Of a DNA stretch of 64,000 nucleotides, positions 52,931-62,080 are shown piece after piece. Made by a program: the position numbers and the translations under genes. The stretch comes from an uncultured Poribacteria bacterium (GTDB lineage Bacteria; Poribacteria; WGA-4E; WGA-3G), in contig OX639973.1 in the NCBI GenBank assembly GCA_951828385.1, positions 186,001 through 250,000 on the forward strand. Direction: 5' to 3'. The notes beneath the pieces are model-generated. The model did no database searches and was not told where the DNA came from. It was given only the letters and a program-made list of their open reading frames with translations. Position 1 is the first letter of the stretch. Each line of letters opens with the position of its first letter.

Positions 52931-53464
52931 ATGCAAAGGAAAAGACGAAACAGACGCAAAAAAATTAACAAGCGAATTTTGAGATGTGAACTCTCCTATA
53001 TCACTCCCGACGATTACCATCCGGATTTAGAAACCCAAGAACGTCTATTTCCAGGGTTCCGCGCGATTTGCATCCATCTTTTTGTGGCGATGGATGTTGA
53101 TGAAGGCATCCCGCTGAAAATCCCGCGGGACAAAGCAGACGCGATTAAGACCGTTTCAGCCTACCGCGTTCTATTGACAGAATCGACCTTCTATCAGATA
53201 GTTCGGCTCCCGGAAGCTTTGAAACAGACGATCTGGGACCACATTGACAACGACGTTGAAGATGAGAGATTAGAGGAACAGGCTTCAGATTTGCTATACA
53301 GTTGTGTCCGACGCGCCGAAAAGGAAATGGATATATCTATGGTACAAAATATGTCACAAGTCAAAATGATTTGGCACGCAATCAAGGGCGCGTATGGAAG
53401 GCAGTTTGAGATTAGCAATGAAGTAATTTTTGACAACTTTGACGAGGTAAGCGATACCCCCTGA
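52931..53464 (+). CDS. Hypothetical protein with basic N-terminus
   Basis: About 177 residues, starting at the ATG close behind GGGAGGCGGC; a GTG further upstream is less likely. It opens with a very basic tail (QRKRRNRRKKINKRILR), then an alpha/beta region (ICIHLFVAMDVDEGIPLKI). No family recognised. Possibly nucleic-acid binding, on the basic tail alone. Confidence 0.6.
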   Translation: MQRKRRNRRKKINKRILRCELSYITPDDYHPDLETQERLFPGFRAICIHLFVAMDVDEGIPLKIPRDKADAIKTVSAYRVLLTESTFYQIVRLPEALKQTIWDHIDNDVEDERLEEQASDLLYSCVRRAEKEMDISMVQNMSQVKMIWHAIKGAYGRQFEISNEVIFDNFDEVSDTP

Positions 53465-53490
53465 ATAGAAACAGTTATTAAATAGCACAC

Positions 53491-53850
53491 CTACGGCTTT
53501 CGCGGCGGTCTCTCATCTACGGATGCTGCCTCCTTGTCCAACACTTCTACGAGGCGATATTCATACCGTCCCACATCCTGAATTCCCTCTTCTCGTTCAT
53601 GCAAACTGACTTTCAGTGTCCAAATAAACCCTGGCTCAAAGTCAAATCCTTGTATGCCTTCATAAAAGAACTCCCACCGTTGACGTTCCTGATTGAATTC
53701 AAGATAACACTCTTGCTCAAAAGCCCCCACACAGTCTACTTTATACGGGGCGATGATGAGCGTCTCTATATGTTCGTCCCGATCGCATCCGATAGTGAGA
53801 GATAAGAAGATTAATGTGATTAACAAGAGGTGTTTTGTTAGGAATAGCAT
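53491..53850 (-). CDS. DUF4377 lipoprotein
   Basis: A 119-residue lipoprotein: signal peptide (LLLITLIFLSLTIGC) with lipobox TIGC, then VDCVGAFEQECYLEF, WEFFYEGIQGFDFEPGFIWTLKV, the DUF4377 pattern (VdC....q.Cl, W..fy..IeGF.yepGy). Disulphide likely between the conserved Cys pair. Envelope protein; role unknown. Confidence 0.82.
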   Translation of the reverse strand: MLFLTKHLLLITLIFLSLTIGCDRDEHIETLIIAPYKVDCVGAFEQECYLEFNQERQRWEFFYEGIQGFDFEPGFIWTLKVSLHEREEGIQDVGRYEYRLVEVLDKEAASVDERPPRKP

Positions 53851-53896
53851 ATTTATCCTATTTTGCTGGGTTTAATCACAGGAGCCTGCGGAATAT

Positions 53897-54055
53897 TCAA
53901 TTGCTATCCTGCATCTCTAAATAGACGGTAGCGGCTAAAGCTTTTTCGGCGATCTCTGGCACGGTTTGAGCAGTAGCACTATTTGTTAAGCAGAACGAGA
54001 GCACTGTAAATGTCACAATAAAGAGATGCCATAATGGTTTGTTCTGATCTTTCAT
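53897..54055 (-). pseudogene. N-terminal stub of a secreted trypsin-like protease
   Basis: A 52-codon frame behind AAGGGA: signal peptide (LWHLFIVTFTVLSFCLTNSATAQ), then TVPEIAEKALAATVYLEMQDSN and a stop. In HtrA/trypsin-like secreted proteases the opening reads 'iaekAlaatVyLem.d.nG...GsGFFv', so this looks like the first ~50 residues of one, the catalytic core being lost. It lies 11 bases behind the TPR part of the broken FRG-TPR gene. Confidence 0.55.
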
Positions 54056-54066
54056 CGGAAAATCCC

Positions 54067-54884
54067 TTACGCGGTTAACATTGCTGTAATGTCTTCGGGC
54101 AAGTCAATATCGTTTTGCTGTTCAAAGTCTGCAATACTATCGTAGATGCTATGAAAATTAGCGACGATATCCATTTTTAGGATTTTGGCAACAGTCAAAT
54201 TTAATTTAGTTTCTTGCCAATTCTGCCTATGCATCCAGATGAGTCCGAGATTATAATATGCTTCGGCATCGTCAGGATTCAGTTCTATCGCCTTGCTATA
54301 GTCTTCCATAGCTAGATTAAAATCACCCTTCCCAAAATAAGCATCACCTCGAATGACATAGGCATTGGCATTGTCAAGGTTCAACTCTATCGCCTTGTCA
54401 AAGTCTATGAAGGCACGACTAAAATCGTCTTGCCCAAGATAAGCAAGACCACGAAAGATATAGACATCAGCGTCGTCAGGGTTTGTTTCTATAGCTTTGC
54501 TAAAGTCAGCAAGAGCAAAATCTGAATCCTCATGATCAAGATAAGCAAGACCGCGATAGATATATGTTTTGGGATCATCAGGGTTCAGTTCTATTGCCTT
54601 CTGATAGTCTTTCATGGCAAACTCAAAATCACCTTTCCCCAAATAAGCATCCCCACGAATGATATAGGCATCAGCATCATCAGGATCAAGTTCTATTATT
54701 TTGCTAAAGTCAGCAAGAGCAAGACTAAAATCGCGTAGTTCAAGATAAGCAACACCGCGATGGATAAGGGCATCAGGAAGATCTGGTTTCAGTTTCAAAG
54801 CTCTTGAATAATGGACAACAGCTTTTCCATACGCATCCTGTTTGTCGTCGGAGGTCTCTGCGTTGTTCCGTCTTAATTGAGAGG
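54067..54884 (-). pseudogene. FRG-TPR protein, C-terminal TPR part (cut off by IS)
   Basis: The longest frame with a start is 243 residues from a TTG, but the same frame is open back to the IS end and already encodes the earlier half of a TPR unit (DAYGKAVVHYSRALKLKPDLP), so the start is not natural. It holds seven TPR-like units (ADAYIIRGDAYLGKGDFEFA, KTYIYRGLAYLDHED and others, each with 'G-A/Y-Y' and 'AIELNPDD' ends), then a tail with ILKMDIVANFHSIYDSIADF. At the IS junction this reads in frame with the FRG part on the far side. Confidence 0.82.
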
Positions 54885-56242
54885 CTGATATTTATCAGAG
54901 TTATCAAGGAGGCAGTAATCATCAAGAGATCGCAGGTATAGCAAGCTGAAAATGCGATGTTTTTGAAAAAGTTGCTTGATTTTTATGGCATGAAATGACA
55001 TCCTAATGACTTAAAGAACCACCTCTGAGTCATGAGGAGGACATCTCATGCGTCATAAGATTATCAAATCTACAATCTTTTTTCAAGACCTGTTTTCTTC
55101 TTACTTTCGGCGGATGAGGCAGCAAATCATTGAGACGCTACTTCTGCTCTGCGTTTGCCATCTCTTTGGACTTTACAACCCAAATCAAGTCGCCGATGCC
55201 TTGAAACTTCCCAAAGCACGTCTTTATCGCAACCTTGGAAACCCTCTGAGTCTTTATCACTCGAAATGTTTGAATCTCCGACTCGGATGTGCGATGGCAA
55301 TCGATTTCATCACAGACACTGAAAGTAAGAGTGCTTCAACGCAATCACGGCGGTGTATCACTGTCAGTGTTGATGATACGAATCTACCACGCGACGCAGA
55401 GACACTATCTTATTGTTCAAACTACTACTCGAAAGAACACAATACTGCGATCTGGTGTCAAAACGTCTTAGGCATCACACTGAAGTGCGCGAATCGCGTG
55501 ATCCCCTTAGATATGCGTCTCGTCAGTAAACAAGGACGCGGCAACACAGATAAACCGACGCTCGTTATCACCATGCTCAAAGAAGTTTTAGAGTTCTTTG
55601 ATACCCAAGGCATAGACCTGAGAAAGTATCCGATCACCTTCGATTCATGGTATGCGAGCCGTAAACTTGTTCAGGCCTTATCGGAGTTAGGGTTTACCTC
55701 TATATTAGTTCATGGAAAAAATAACTTCGTCATGACCATCGCTGATACAAAAGCGAAACTTTCGGTGCATAAAAAGAACATAGAGTTGCGCGAAGAACAA
55801 TGGGGGTGCGATAAACCTGTCTGTCGTGCCAAGGCAATAAGTCCAGCATTTGGCGAATGTATCGTCATCTTCTTTCGCGATAGAGGCAAGATACGAACAC
55901 TCTTGGGCTTTGGAAAACCTTTACGCACTTCTGAAGCAATGAGGATTTGGTCGCAACACCATGGTATTGAACAGTTTTGGCGGTATTTCAAATCGAATCT
56001 GCGCGTTTCTGCCATGAGCCTACAAAGCAGAGAAGGTGCCTATGTCTCTCTCGGCATAAAAGTCATCAGCTACCTCATCTTGCTCCAAATCAGTATCTCA
56101 GAACGACGCACATTTCATCAGATACAACTTCAACTCACCGGAGAAAGACAGACACTTACGGACTTCATAACGCATTTTCATACAATAATACCAAAAGAAC
56201 CTTGATAATCACTGCTTTACAATAACTTTTGAGAAATATCAG
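54885..56242 (+). mobile_element. IS4-like insertion sequence, 1358 bp
   Basis: Bounded by imperfect inverted repeats: the left end CTGATATTTATCAGAGTTAT and the right end, reversed, CTGATATTTCTCAAAAGTTA, with further matches in the next ~25 bases (GCAGT.AT.ATCAAG). A 5-bp target repeat AGAGG flanks it; the ends may be shifted by one base because both flanks read GAGAGG. One transposase gene. The target-site repeat being intact shows a simple insertion. Confidence 0.88.
55048..56205 (+). CDS. IS4/IS701-like DDE transposase
   Basis: A 385-residue transposase of the IS element. The DDE residues are in VSVDDTNLPR (first D), ITFDSWYASRKL (second D) and HGIEQFWRYFKSNLRV (E, with the Y-x2-R/K-type signature after it). 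Helical N-terminus (LFSSYFRRMRQQIIETLLLLCVC), which binds the ends. GAGGAGGACATCTC before the ATG. Intact, so the element may be active. Confidence 0.9.
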   Translation: MRHKIIKSTIFFQDLFSSYFRRMRQQIIETLLLLCVCHLFGLYNPNQVADALKLPKARLYRNLGNPLSLYHSKCLNLRLGCAMAIDFITDTESKSASTQSRRCITVSVDDTNLPRDAETLSYCSNYYSKEHNTAIWCQNVLGITLKCANRVIPLDMRLVSKQGRGNTDKPTLVITMLKEVLEFFDTQGIDLRKYPITFDSWYASRKLVQALSELGFTSILVHGKNNFVMTIADTKAKLSVHKKNIELREEQWGCDKPVCRAKAISPAFGECIVIFFRDRGKIRTLLGFGKPLRTSEAMRIWSQHHGIEQFWRYFKSNLRVSAMSLQSREGAYVSLGIKVISYLILLQISISERRTFHQIQLQLTGERQTLTDFITHFHTIIPKEP

Positions 56243-56893
56243 AGAGGTTAATCCTCTATGAAATTCCGAGTAAGCACTCTCGTGAAAGTGTTGGTTTGTA
56301 ATAAAACCATGGAGGTCGTTATAAATCGTTTCAGTAGAGATACCGTGGTACTTTCGTAGGTGAGCGAGTAGCGGCTGTTTAAGGTGTGCCGGAATTGTGA
56401 TTATCTCCACATCGTCGGGGCTAAGAAAACCATTGGGGTGCCGAACAAATACGCTCTTCTGTGCCATAACGCGGTTCCTGGGATTCCGAGGCACCAAAAT
56501 CTGATCTTTTCGTTTCTCGTCTTTTTTCAAAAGAATCAACCTCCCATCCTCCTTGAGAGAGTCTGATCGGTCACAAGCGAAGAAAATGGCAATGAGATGA
56601 TCTGTGGTAAAGTCTATCAGATTGGTTTTACCACCATAGTGTTGGAGTTGTGTTAGAATTTCAATGAGATCGCTTGTTGCATCGCTATACCCTTCAGCTT
56701 CTGCCAGAATTTCTTCCTGAACAACCTCTATATCAAACTCATCTGCCTCAATTCGAGCATATTGACGATAGAGGCTTGAACAGATTTTCTCATAGTATGG
56801 TGGCTCTTCATGATGTTCGGGTTCACCGCGGTAAATGTAGTCTCCAGAGATAGATTTTCCTCTATCTCGCGGATGATATTCCTGACATCGCAT
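56243..56893 (-). pseudogene. FRG-TPR protein, N-terminal FRG part (cut off by IS)
   Basis: FRG domain: GDYIYRGEPEHHEEPPYYEKI at the start (Phe/Tyr-Arg-Gly motif), then LTQLQHYGGKTNLIDFTTDHLIAIFFACD, the 'QHyG..T.llDwT....vAlyFA' block; end of domain near residue 180. The frame continues into the IS and stops there; deleting the element and one AGAGG copy joins it to the TPR frame at EFHRGLTS/QLRRNN. In the 5' direction a second frame (MLDQSNTPADDP, DVRNIIREIEENLS) seems to be the true start, displaced by 2 bases within TCTCT. Confidence 0.8.
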
Positions 56894-56931
56894 AGGGGAT
56901 CGTCTGCTGGGGTGTTGGATTGGTCAAGCAT

Positions 56932-57154
56932 ATTTGTTCGGTTTGTTCCATGGTGCTTGCTTTATCCAGAAGCAAGCTGATCAATTGAATTTTACAGTCT
57001 AATAGGTTCTTAGTTTTTTCTGTTATAAATAGATGATCTTGTGGAAGTAGTAGGTTTCTGAAGGCAAGAATCATAAAATGGTTGATGCGGACAGTGCACG
57101 CGAAGATTGTTTTCAAAACTCGGCGTGCACTGCTACAACGTAATATTATATCCG
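56932..57154 (-). other. Stretch upstream of the FRG gene
   Basis: An open minus-strand frame of 84 codons (MILAFRNLLLPQDHLFITEK, CKIQLISLLLDKASTMEQ) covers this gap and overlaps the FRG start. It may be an earlier part of the same broken gene or a small gene of its own; no likeness was recognised. Confidence 0.3.
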
Positions 57155-57322
57155 CTAAGAGGGACGAGCACGGCGGGAGACAGCGTATTTAGCTTTTCCA
57201 TTTCGTTTAATCGTCTCAACCACTGCGGTGCTCTTGCGCCGTTTGGCTTCCTTTATAGGTATAAATCTGCCCGTTTTTGCGTCGCGACCGACTTGGGTAG
57301 TCACAGCTCTTTTACGTGCCAT
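57155..57322 (-). CDS. Small basic protein, 55 residues
   Basis: Starts at ATG behind GGAGGTAAATCTAA: MARKRAVTTQVGRDAKTGRF, then IPIKEAKRRKSTAVVETIKR, NGKAKYAVSRRARPS. 'GRDakTGRFiPvkeA.rRp.TtvvEt.kr' is a pattern I have met in small proteins of TA and mobile contexts, with no assigned function. One third of its residues are Lys or Arg. Too short for common gene finders to be sure of, but the ribosome site and the conserved look support it. Confidence 0.6.
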   Translation of the reverse strand: MARKRAVTTQVGRDAKTGRFIPIKEAKRRKSTAVVETIKRNGKAKYAVSRRARPS

Positions 57323-57537
57323 TTAGATTTACCTCCGCTTTACTAAAAAACTCGCTCTATCAACAGAACAGATTATCATGTAGGTTATGGAAAATTGAAC
57401 CTCTTTATAAGCAAATGATAACATATTCTATGAGCAGATGTCAATTGTATTTCATATTTATCACTGCCGATTTCTAAAGAATCTACTGTTTTTGGTTCCG
57501 ACCGGTGCGGTTAGGAATACAGGTCGCAACCTCCAAT

Positions 57538-57915
57538 TTATCTAATATCAACGCTTGGAATGATTGCTCTCGGCTTAAATGTGACCTTATAATGATACGG
57601 ACTGACTTCGGCAGCTTCCAATTGCTCAGAAAAATAGGTCACGTTATCCGACAATCCGAGAAAGTGTTTTTTATACACATTAGGACCCGTCTTAACTACA
57701 ACCTCTAATTGTCCTAATCCATCATCATGAAGACTACACCTTCCTTCTATCACTAAGATATAAGCGTCAGTAATACCATTGTAGAACACAATCCTACGAG
57801 GTATCTCAAAATTATCAGCTGCTTTCGACAAGTTACGATTTGCAATATCAGCATCATCACAACCTGCAAAAACAGCGGCAAGTAGAAGCAGAGCAGCTGT
57901 GTATATTTTGGTCAT
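57538..57915 (-). CDS. Phage-type beta-sandwich lipoprotein
   Basis: A 125-residue lipoprotein: signal peptide (YTAALLLLAAVFAGC), lipobox FAGC, then RNLSKAADNFEIPRRIVFYNGIT, IEGRCSL, YKKHFLGLSDNVTYFSEQL, YHYKVTFKPRAIIPSVDIR. This sequence is close to a lipoprotein seen in tailed phages and prophages of proteobacteria, called beta-sandwich lipoprotein. In phages such proteins may block superinfection; here there is no other phage gene, so it looks like a solitary acquisition. Memory-based likeness. Confidence 0.7.
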   Translation of the reverse strand: MTKIYTAALLLLAAVFAGCDDADIANRNLSKAADNFEIPRRIVFYNGITDAYILVIEGRCSLHDDGLGQLEVVVKTGPNVYKKHFLGLSDNVTYFSEQLEAAEVSPYHYKVTFKPRAIIPSVDIR

Positions 57916-58059
57916 CGGATTTCTCCTCTATCTTCGGGCAAGAGACCCAATCCTCATAAGTTAGGGTTTCTCGTCCTTTTTTTGGGATCCGGTACCCGTT
58001 TCCAGTAATAGGTGGGTCCCCGGTTAGGAAACCACACCTATCATAGCTGGAAAAATCAA

Positions 58060-60732
58060 TTAGGTAGACAAGAAATTCCGAATCACGTAATCCAAGATGC
58101 CACCATGTTTGTAATATTCTACCTCCACCGGTGAATCAATTCTGACTAACAATTCCGTCGTCTGTGTCTCACCATTTGCGCGGACGATCTTCATTGTCGC
58201 CATCTGTCCCGGCTGGAGGTCGTCGGTGAATCCTGTGATACTGATAACTTCACTACCATCGAGGTTAAGCGTCTGTGCATTTTCACCAGCTTTGAACTGC
58301 AACGGTATAATACCCATACCGATGAGATTGCTGCGGTGGATGCGTTCGTAACTCTCCACAACAACTGCTTTCACACCTAAGAGTTTCGGTCCCTTCGCTG
58401 CCCAGTCGCGGGAACTCCCCATGCCGTAGTCCTGTCCGGCGAAAATGACAGTCGGAACACTATTTGCTTGGTAGTGGAGTGCCGCCTCGTAGATAGTTGT
58501 CTGCGTCTCTTCTGGATACTGAACTGTAACGCCACCTTCTATATCCGGTGTCATTAGGTTGCGGACACGGCGGTTAGCAAAGGTGCCGCGACTCATCACG
58601 CGGTCGTTACCGCGTCGGGAACCGTAGGTGTTAAAATCTCGTGTTTCAACACCGCGTTCTTGGAGGTATTCACCCGCCGGACTCGCCGCAGCGATCGCAC
58701 CTGCTGGCGAGATATGGTCAGTAGTGACAGAATCTCCGAAGATACCGAGAATCCGTGCGTTTACAACATCCGAGATAGGTGCAGGCTCGCGCGCAAAACC
58801 TTCAAAGAAGGGTGGATGCTGGACATAAGTGCTGCGTTCGTTCCACGGATAGAGAACACCTGTCGCGCCCGCGAGTTCTTCCCATTCCGGTGCTTGGTTG
58901 CCGATCGATTCGTACATCTCTTTGAATGTGCGCCGGTCAACCGCTGCGCCAATCATCTCGGCAATCTCTTGATGGGTGGGCCAAATGTCCTGCAGATAGA
59001 CTGCTTCGCCAGCATCGTTATGTCCAAGCGGTTCCGTAGCGAGATCGATATCAATCCGACCTGCAATGCCGTAGGCAACGACAAGTGGCGGGGACATCAG
59101 GAAATTTGCTTTTATCTCTGGGTGTACACGCGCTTCAAAATTTCGGTTACCACTCAAAACACTGGCGGTGACGAGATTCCGGTCATCTATCGCCTCTTGA
59201 ACCACATCGTTGAGGGGGCCGCTGTTACCGATGCAGGTTGTGCATCCGTAGCCTACGACGTTATAGCCGAGTGCCTCAAGATAGGGCAACAACCCTGTAT
59301 TTTGTAAATATTCGGTTACGACACGGGAACCGGGGGCTAAGCTTGTTTTGACGTAATCGGGGACACGCAGCCCTTTTTCAACCGCTTTCTTGGCGAGCAA
59401 TCCCGCACCAATCATCACGGAAGGGTTACTTGTGTTCGTGCAACTCGTAATCGCGGAGATAACAACGGAACCGTGGGTTATGCCATTGCTACTCCCTGTG
59501 TTTTCCGTCACACCAAATCCATCGTCCGCTACAGGGCGTGTGAGGAGTTCATTGAAAGTCTGTTTGACATCCGACAACGCGATACGGTCTTGCGGTCGCT
59601 TCGGTCCAGCGATACTCGGTTCGATGTCGCTAAGATCAACTTCAAGCACATCCGAATACTCGACTTCTCCAAGGCGTGGGATCCCGAATATCCCTTGCGC
59701 TTTAAGATACGCCTCTACCGTGCTAACATGTGTTTCATCCCGACCCGTGAGACGCAGGTATCGCATCGTCTCTGCATCAGGCGGGAAGAATCCGATAGTG
59801 GCTCCGTATTCAGGGCACATATTCGAGATTGTCGCACGGTCAGGGAGCGAGAGTGCTTCTACACCGTCGCCAAAGAACTCGACAAATTTGCCGACGACTG
59901 CAGCAGCTCTGAGACGTTGCGTCACGGTCAACACGAGATCTGTTGCGGTAACACCCTCTTGCAATTCGCCTTTGAGATGGACACCGAGCACTTCTGGTGT
60001 CAGGATATAAACAGGTTGACCTAACATCGCTGCTTCCGCTTCAATACCGCCGACACCCCACCCGACGATCCCCAAACCGTTAATCATCGTGGTATGCGAA
60101 TCCGTACCGACGACAGTATCCGGATAGGCGAGCGAATCTTCTGTCATGACGACTTTCGCGAGATATTCTAAGTTCACTTGATGGACAATGCCGATAGAGG
60201 GTGGAATAATATTGAACTTTTCAAACGCCTGCTGTCCCCATTTTAGGAATTCATACCGTTCCTTGTTCCGTTCAAATTCTCGCTGGGTATTGAACTGAAA
60301 TGCGCTCTCCGAACCATACGCATCAACTTGGATAGAGTGGTCAATGACTAAATCAACGGGGACGAGAGGTTCTATCATGCTTGCGTCGCCGCCAAGTTCT
60401 GCAACAGCGGAACGCATGGCTGCAATATCAACGACAAGCGGTACACCCGTGAAATCTTGTGCGACCACGCGCGCCGGTTTGAAGGGTATTTCCGCGGTTT
60501 TCGGTGAACGCGCGTTCCAACTTGCCAAATTCACAATGTCATCTTCTGTGATTTGGTGTCCATCGTAATTTCGTAATAGCGATTCGAGTAAGATGCGGAG
60601 GCTGATAGGCAAAGTCGCAATTGATCCGATGCCTGCTTCCGCTAAGGCAGGCAGTGAATAGTAACTACACGTAAGCCCTTCGCTTTCAAGGGATTGGTGT
60701 GTATTAAACAAATTATGAGCAGGGTGGGGCAT
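58060..60732 (-). CDS. acnA: Aconitate hydratase A
   Basis: An 890-residue aconitase, normal for AcnA/IRP1-like forms. The three iron-sulphur Cys are in [15 protein letters not shown] and [36 protein letters not shown] and the C-terminal swivel domain ([12 protein letters not shown]) with the substrate Arg/Ser are complete. It isomerises citrate to isocitrate in the TCA cycle. Promoter just upstream; AAGGAGTTAGCAG before the ATG. Confidence 0.97.
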   Translation of the reverse strand: MPHPAHNLFNTHQSLESEGLTCSYYSLPALAEAGIGSIATLPISLRILLESLLRNYDGHQITEDDIVNLASWNARSPKTAEIPFKPARVVAQDFTGVPLVVDIAAMRSAVAELGGDASMIEPLVPVDLVIDHSIQVDAYGSESAFQFNTQREFERNKERYEFLKWGQQAFEKFNIIPPSIGIVHQVNLEYLAKVVMTEDSLAYPDTVVGTDSHTTMINGLGIVGWGVGGIEAEAAMLGQPVYILTPEVLGVHLKGELQEGVTATDLVLTVTQRLRAAAVVGKFVEFFGDGVEALSLPDRATISNMCPEYGATIGFFPPDAETMRYLRLTGRDETHVSTVEAYLKAQGIFGIPRLGEVEYSDVLEVDLSDIEPSIAGPKRPQDRIALSDVKQTFNELLTRPVADDGFGVTENTGSSNGITHGSVVISAITSCTNTSNPSVMIGAGLLAKKAVEKGLRVPDYVKTSLAPGSRVVTEYLQNTGLLPYLEALGYNVVGYGCTTCIGNSGPLNDVVQEAIDDRNLVTASVLSGNRNFEARVHPEIKANFLMSPPLVVAYGIAGRIDIDLATEPLGHNDAGEAVYLQDIWPTHQEIAEMIGAAVDRRTFKEMYESIGNQAPEWEELAGATGVLYPWNERSTYVQHPPFFEGFAREPAPISDVVNARILGIFGDSVTTDHISPAGAIAAASPAGEYLQERGVETRDFNTYGSRRGNDRVMSRGTFANRRVRNLMTPDIEGGVTVQYPEETQTTIYEAALHYQANSVPTVIFAGQDYGMGSSRDWAAKGPKLLGVKAVVVESYERIHRSNLIGMGIIPLQFKAGENAQTLNLDGSEVISITGFTDDLQPGQMATMKIVRANGETQTTELLVRIDSPVEVEYYKHGGILDYVIRNFLST

Positions 60733-60769
60733 CTGCTAACTCCTTTGGTTTTGTAGACATTTTCTTACT

Positions 60770-60798
60770 ATTCTACCACAAATTGCGGAGTATTTCAA
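60770..60798 (-). promoter_or_regulatory. Sigma70-like promoter for acnA
   Basis: On the minus strand TTGAAA, 17 bases, TAGAAT, about 40 bases before the ATG. Confidence 0.55.
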
Positions 60799-60927
60799 TT
60801 GTTTTCAAATGTATAAGTTGGTGCTGCGTTAGCATGTGAGACGCGAAAATCACGTCTCACATGCTCATGTTCTGATGTGCCCGGGTAAAATGCTGCCTAC
60901 GGGGCGGCTTCAGGTGATGGTTGCGCG

Positions 60928-61461
60928 TCAATAGGCTGTGGGGATCCTTTCGGAACAGACCGCATTGTTCCTGTTGGAATGTTTCTTGCTATACCAAGCA
61001 TCAAAAGTTTCCATGAGTGCCTCGGGAGTCTGTGGTCCCTCATGAATTTGGGGCGGCGCGGGTCCCGTAGTGAACTCAGATTTTACTGTTACCATTGGTA
61101 TAGGAACACCGTATTTTCTTTTGATATCTTCTGCGTGGACTACAGTTTGCGCGCGTAGACGTTCCCAGAGAGCAGCCTTTTCCTCATCAGTTTTATACCA
61201 ATCTGGACAGCCTGTTAGAAACGCTGTGAAGGCTACCTCTGTTTCCTTATCAATCCATTCTTCCCACGGGTCGTCGTATACCTTTTTTACAAAGGTTTTT
61301 TTCCCGAAACCGACAGAATCTTTCATTACCGAGACGATCGGCTCGGGTTGGTTTGCTTCCTCATGCGTCGTTTGCTGGCGAGAACCCTGGAATAGAAATA
61401 GAACTGTAATACCCAGGACAATTAGTATCGGGATGACAAGGCGTAAACTTTTACGTTTCAT
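60928..61461 (-). CDS. Membrane-anchored or exported hypothetical protein
   Basis: A 177-residue protein: basic start and one hydrophobic stretch (LVIPILIVLGITVLFLFQG), which could be an anchor or an uncleaved signal. The rest is polar, outside the membrane, with EADDPW-like acidic segments (YDDPWEEWIDKETEVAF) and CPDWYKTDEEKAALWERL. No family found. Confidence 0.6.
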   Translation of the reverse strand: MKRKSLRLVIPILIVLGITVLFLFQGSRQQTTHEEANQPEPIVSVMKDSVGFGKKTFVKKVYDDPWEEWIDKETEVAFTAFLTGCPDWYKTDEEKAALWERLRAQTVVHAEDIKRKYGVPIPMVTVKSEFTTGPAPPQIHEGPQTPEALMETFDAWYSKKHSNRNNAVCSERIPTAY

Positions 61462-61708
61462 CTTATGGATCCTTTGTGAATCTGTTTCTGCGAAGTATTA
61501 TGGGGGCCTGCTCGGTCGTCTAAAAACCAACCGAGCAGCAGTTATTTTCTGGTTTAGTCGCTCCCTGTGTAACTACGCGTTCCTGTGTCGAAACTCCACC
61601 CTTGAAAGCTTCCGCAGGCTCCCGAGGATTTGTTGACGTACTCATTTCCACCCACTGAAGCAGACCTACCTTGGGTTTTATCAAGGACAGTATACCAATC
61701 TTTATAAG

Positions 61709-62065
61709 TCAGGACTTACGCAAAATCCATTTTTTTTGAATGGTGGCTTTCGGTGGCGTTTTCGCATCTATAGGCAAGATCGTACCGATGAGACGATAGG
61801 GTTCTGTCGGGCGCGGCGGTGCCCACCCCAACGGACGGAACAGGTTATTAGAGATGATGGTCTGGTAGAACGCTTCGGAATCAAAGACGCTTTGCGGGGT
61901 TCGGTACACGCGACGCTCTGCTGGCGGTGCTATCCCCTTCACGCTTTGCGTCTCGATCGGCGGGGTCAGAAAAGCAAAGAACAAGGTTACCAGTAAGAGA
62001 AACGCGCCAGCAATCAAAAGACCACCGGCGCGTTTGTTGAAAAGGGTTCGGTGTGTTTGTCTCAT
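61709..62065 (-). CDS. Single-TM hypothetical protein, faintly GspC/PilP-like
   Basis: A 118-residue protein with one hydrophobic segment (GGLLIAGAFLLLVTLFFAFL) and, after it, FYQTIISNNLFRPLGW and YRLIGTILPI. In type II secretion GspC and pilus PilP proteins the 'l..rNLF......l.LiGt' pattern is alike, though the resemblance is slight. It starts 15 bases behind the stop of the next gene upstream, so probably one operon. Confidence 0.5.
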   Translation of the reverse strand: MRQTHRTLFNKRAGGLLIAGAFLLLVTLFFAFLTPPIETQSVKGIAPPAERRVYRTPQSVFDSEAFYQTIISNNLFRPLGWAPPRPTEPYRLIGTILPIDAKTPPKATIQKKWILRKS

Positions 62066-62080
62066 CGTCGAAAAATCGGA

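Noticed and set aside
59390-60024. Two long plus-strand frames opposite aconitase
   Set aside because: Antisense shadows of acnA, rich in Ser/Arg, without start signals.
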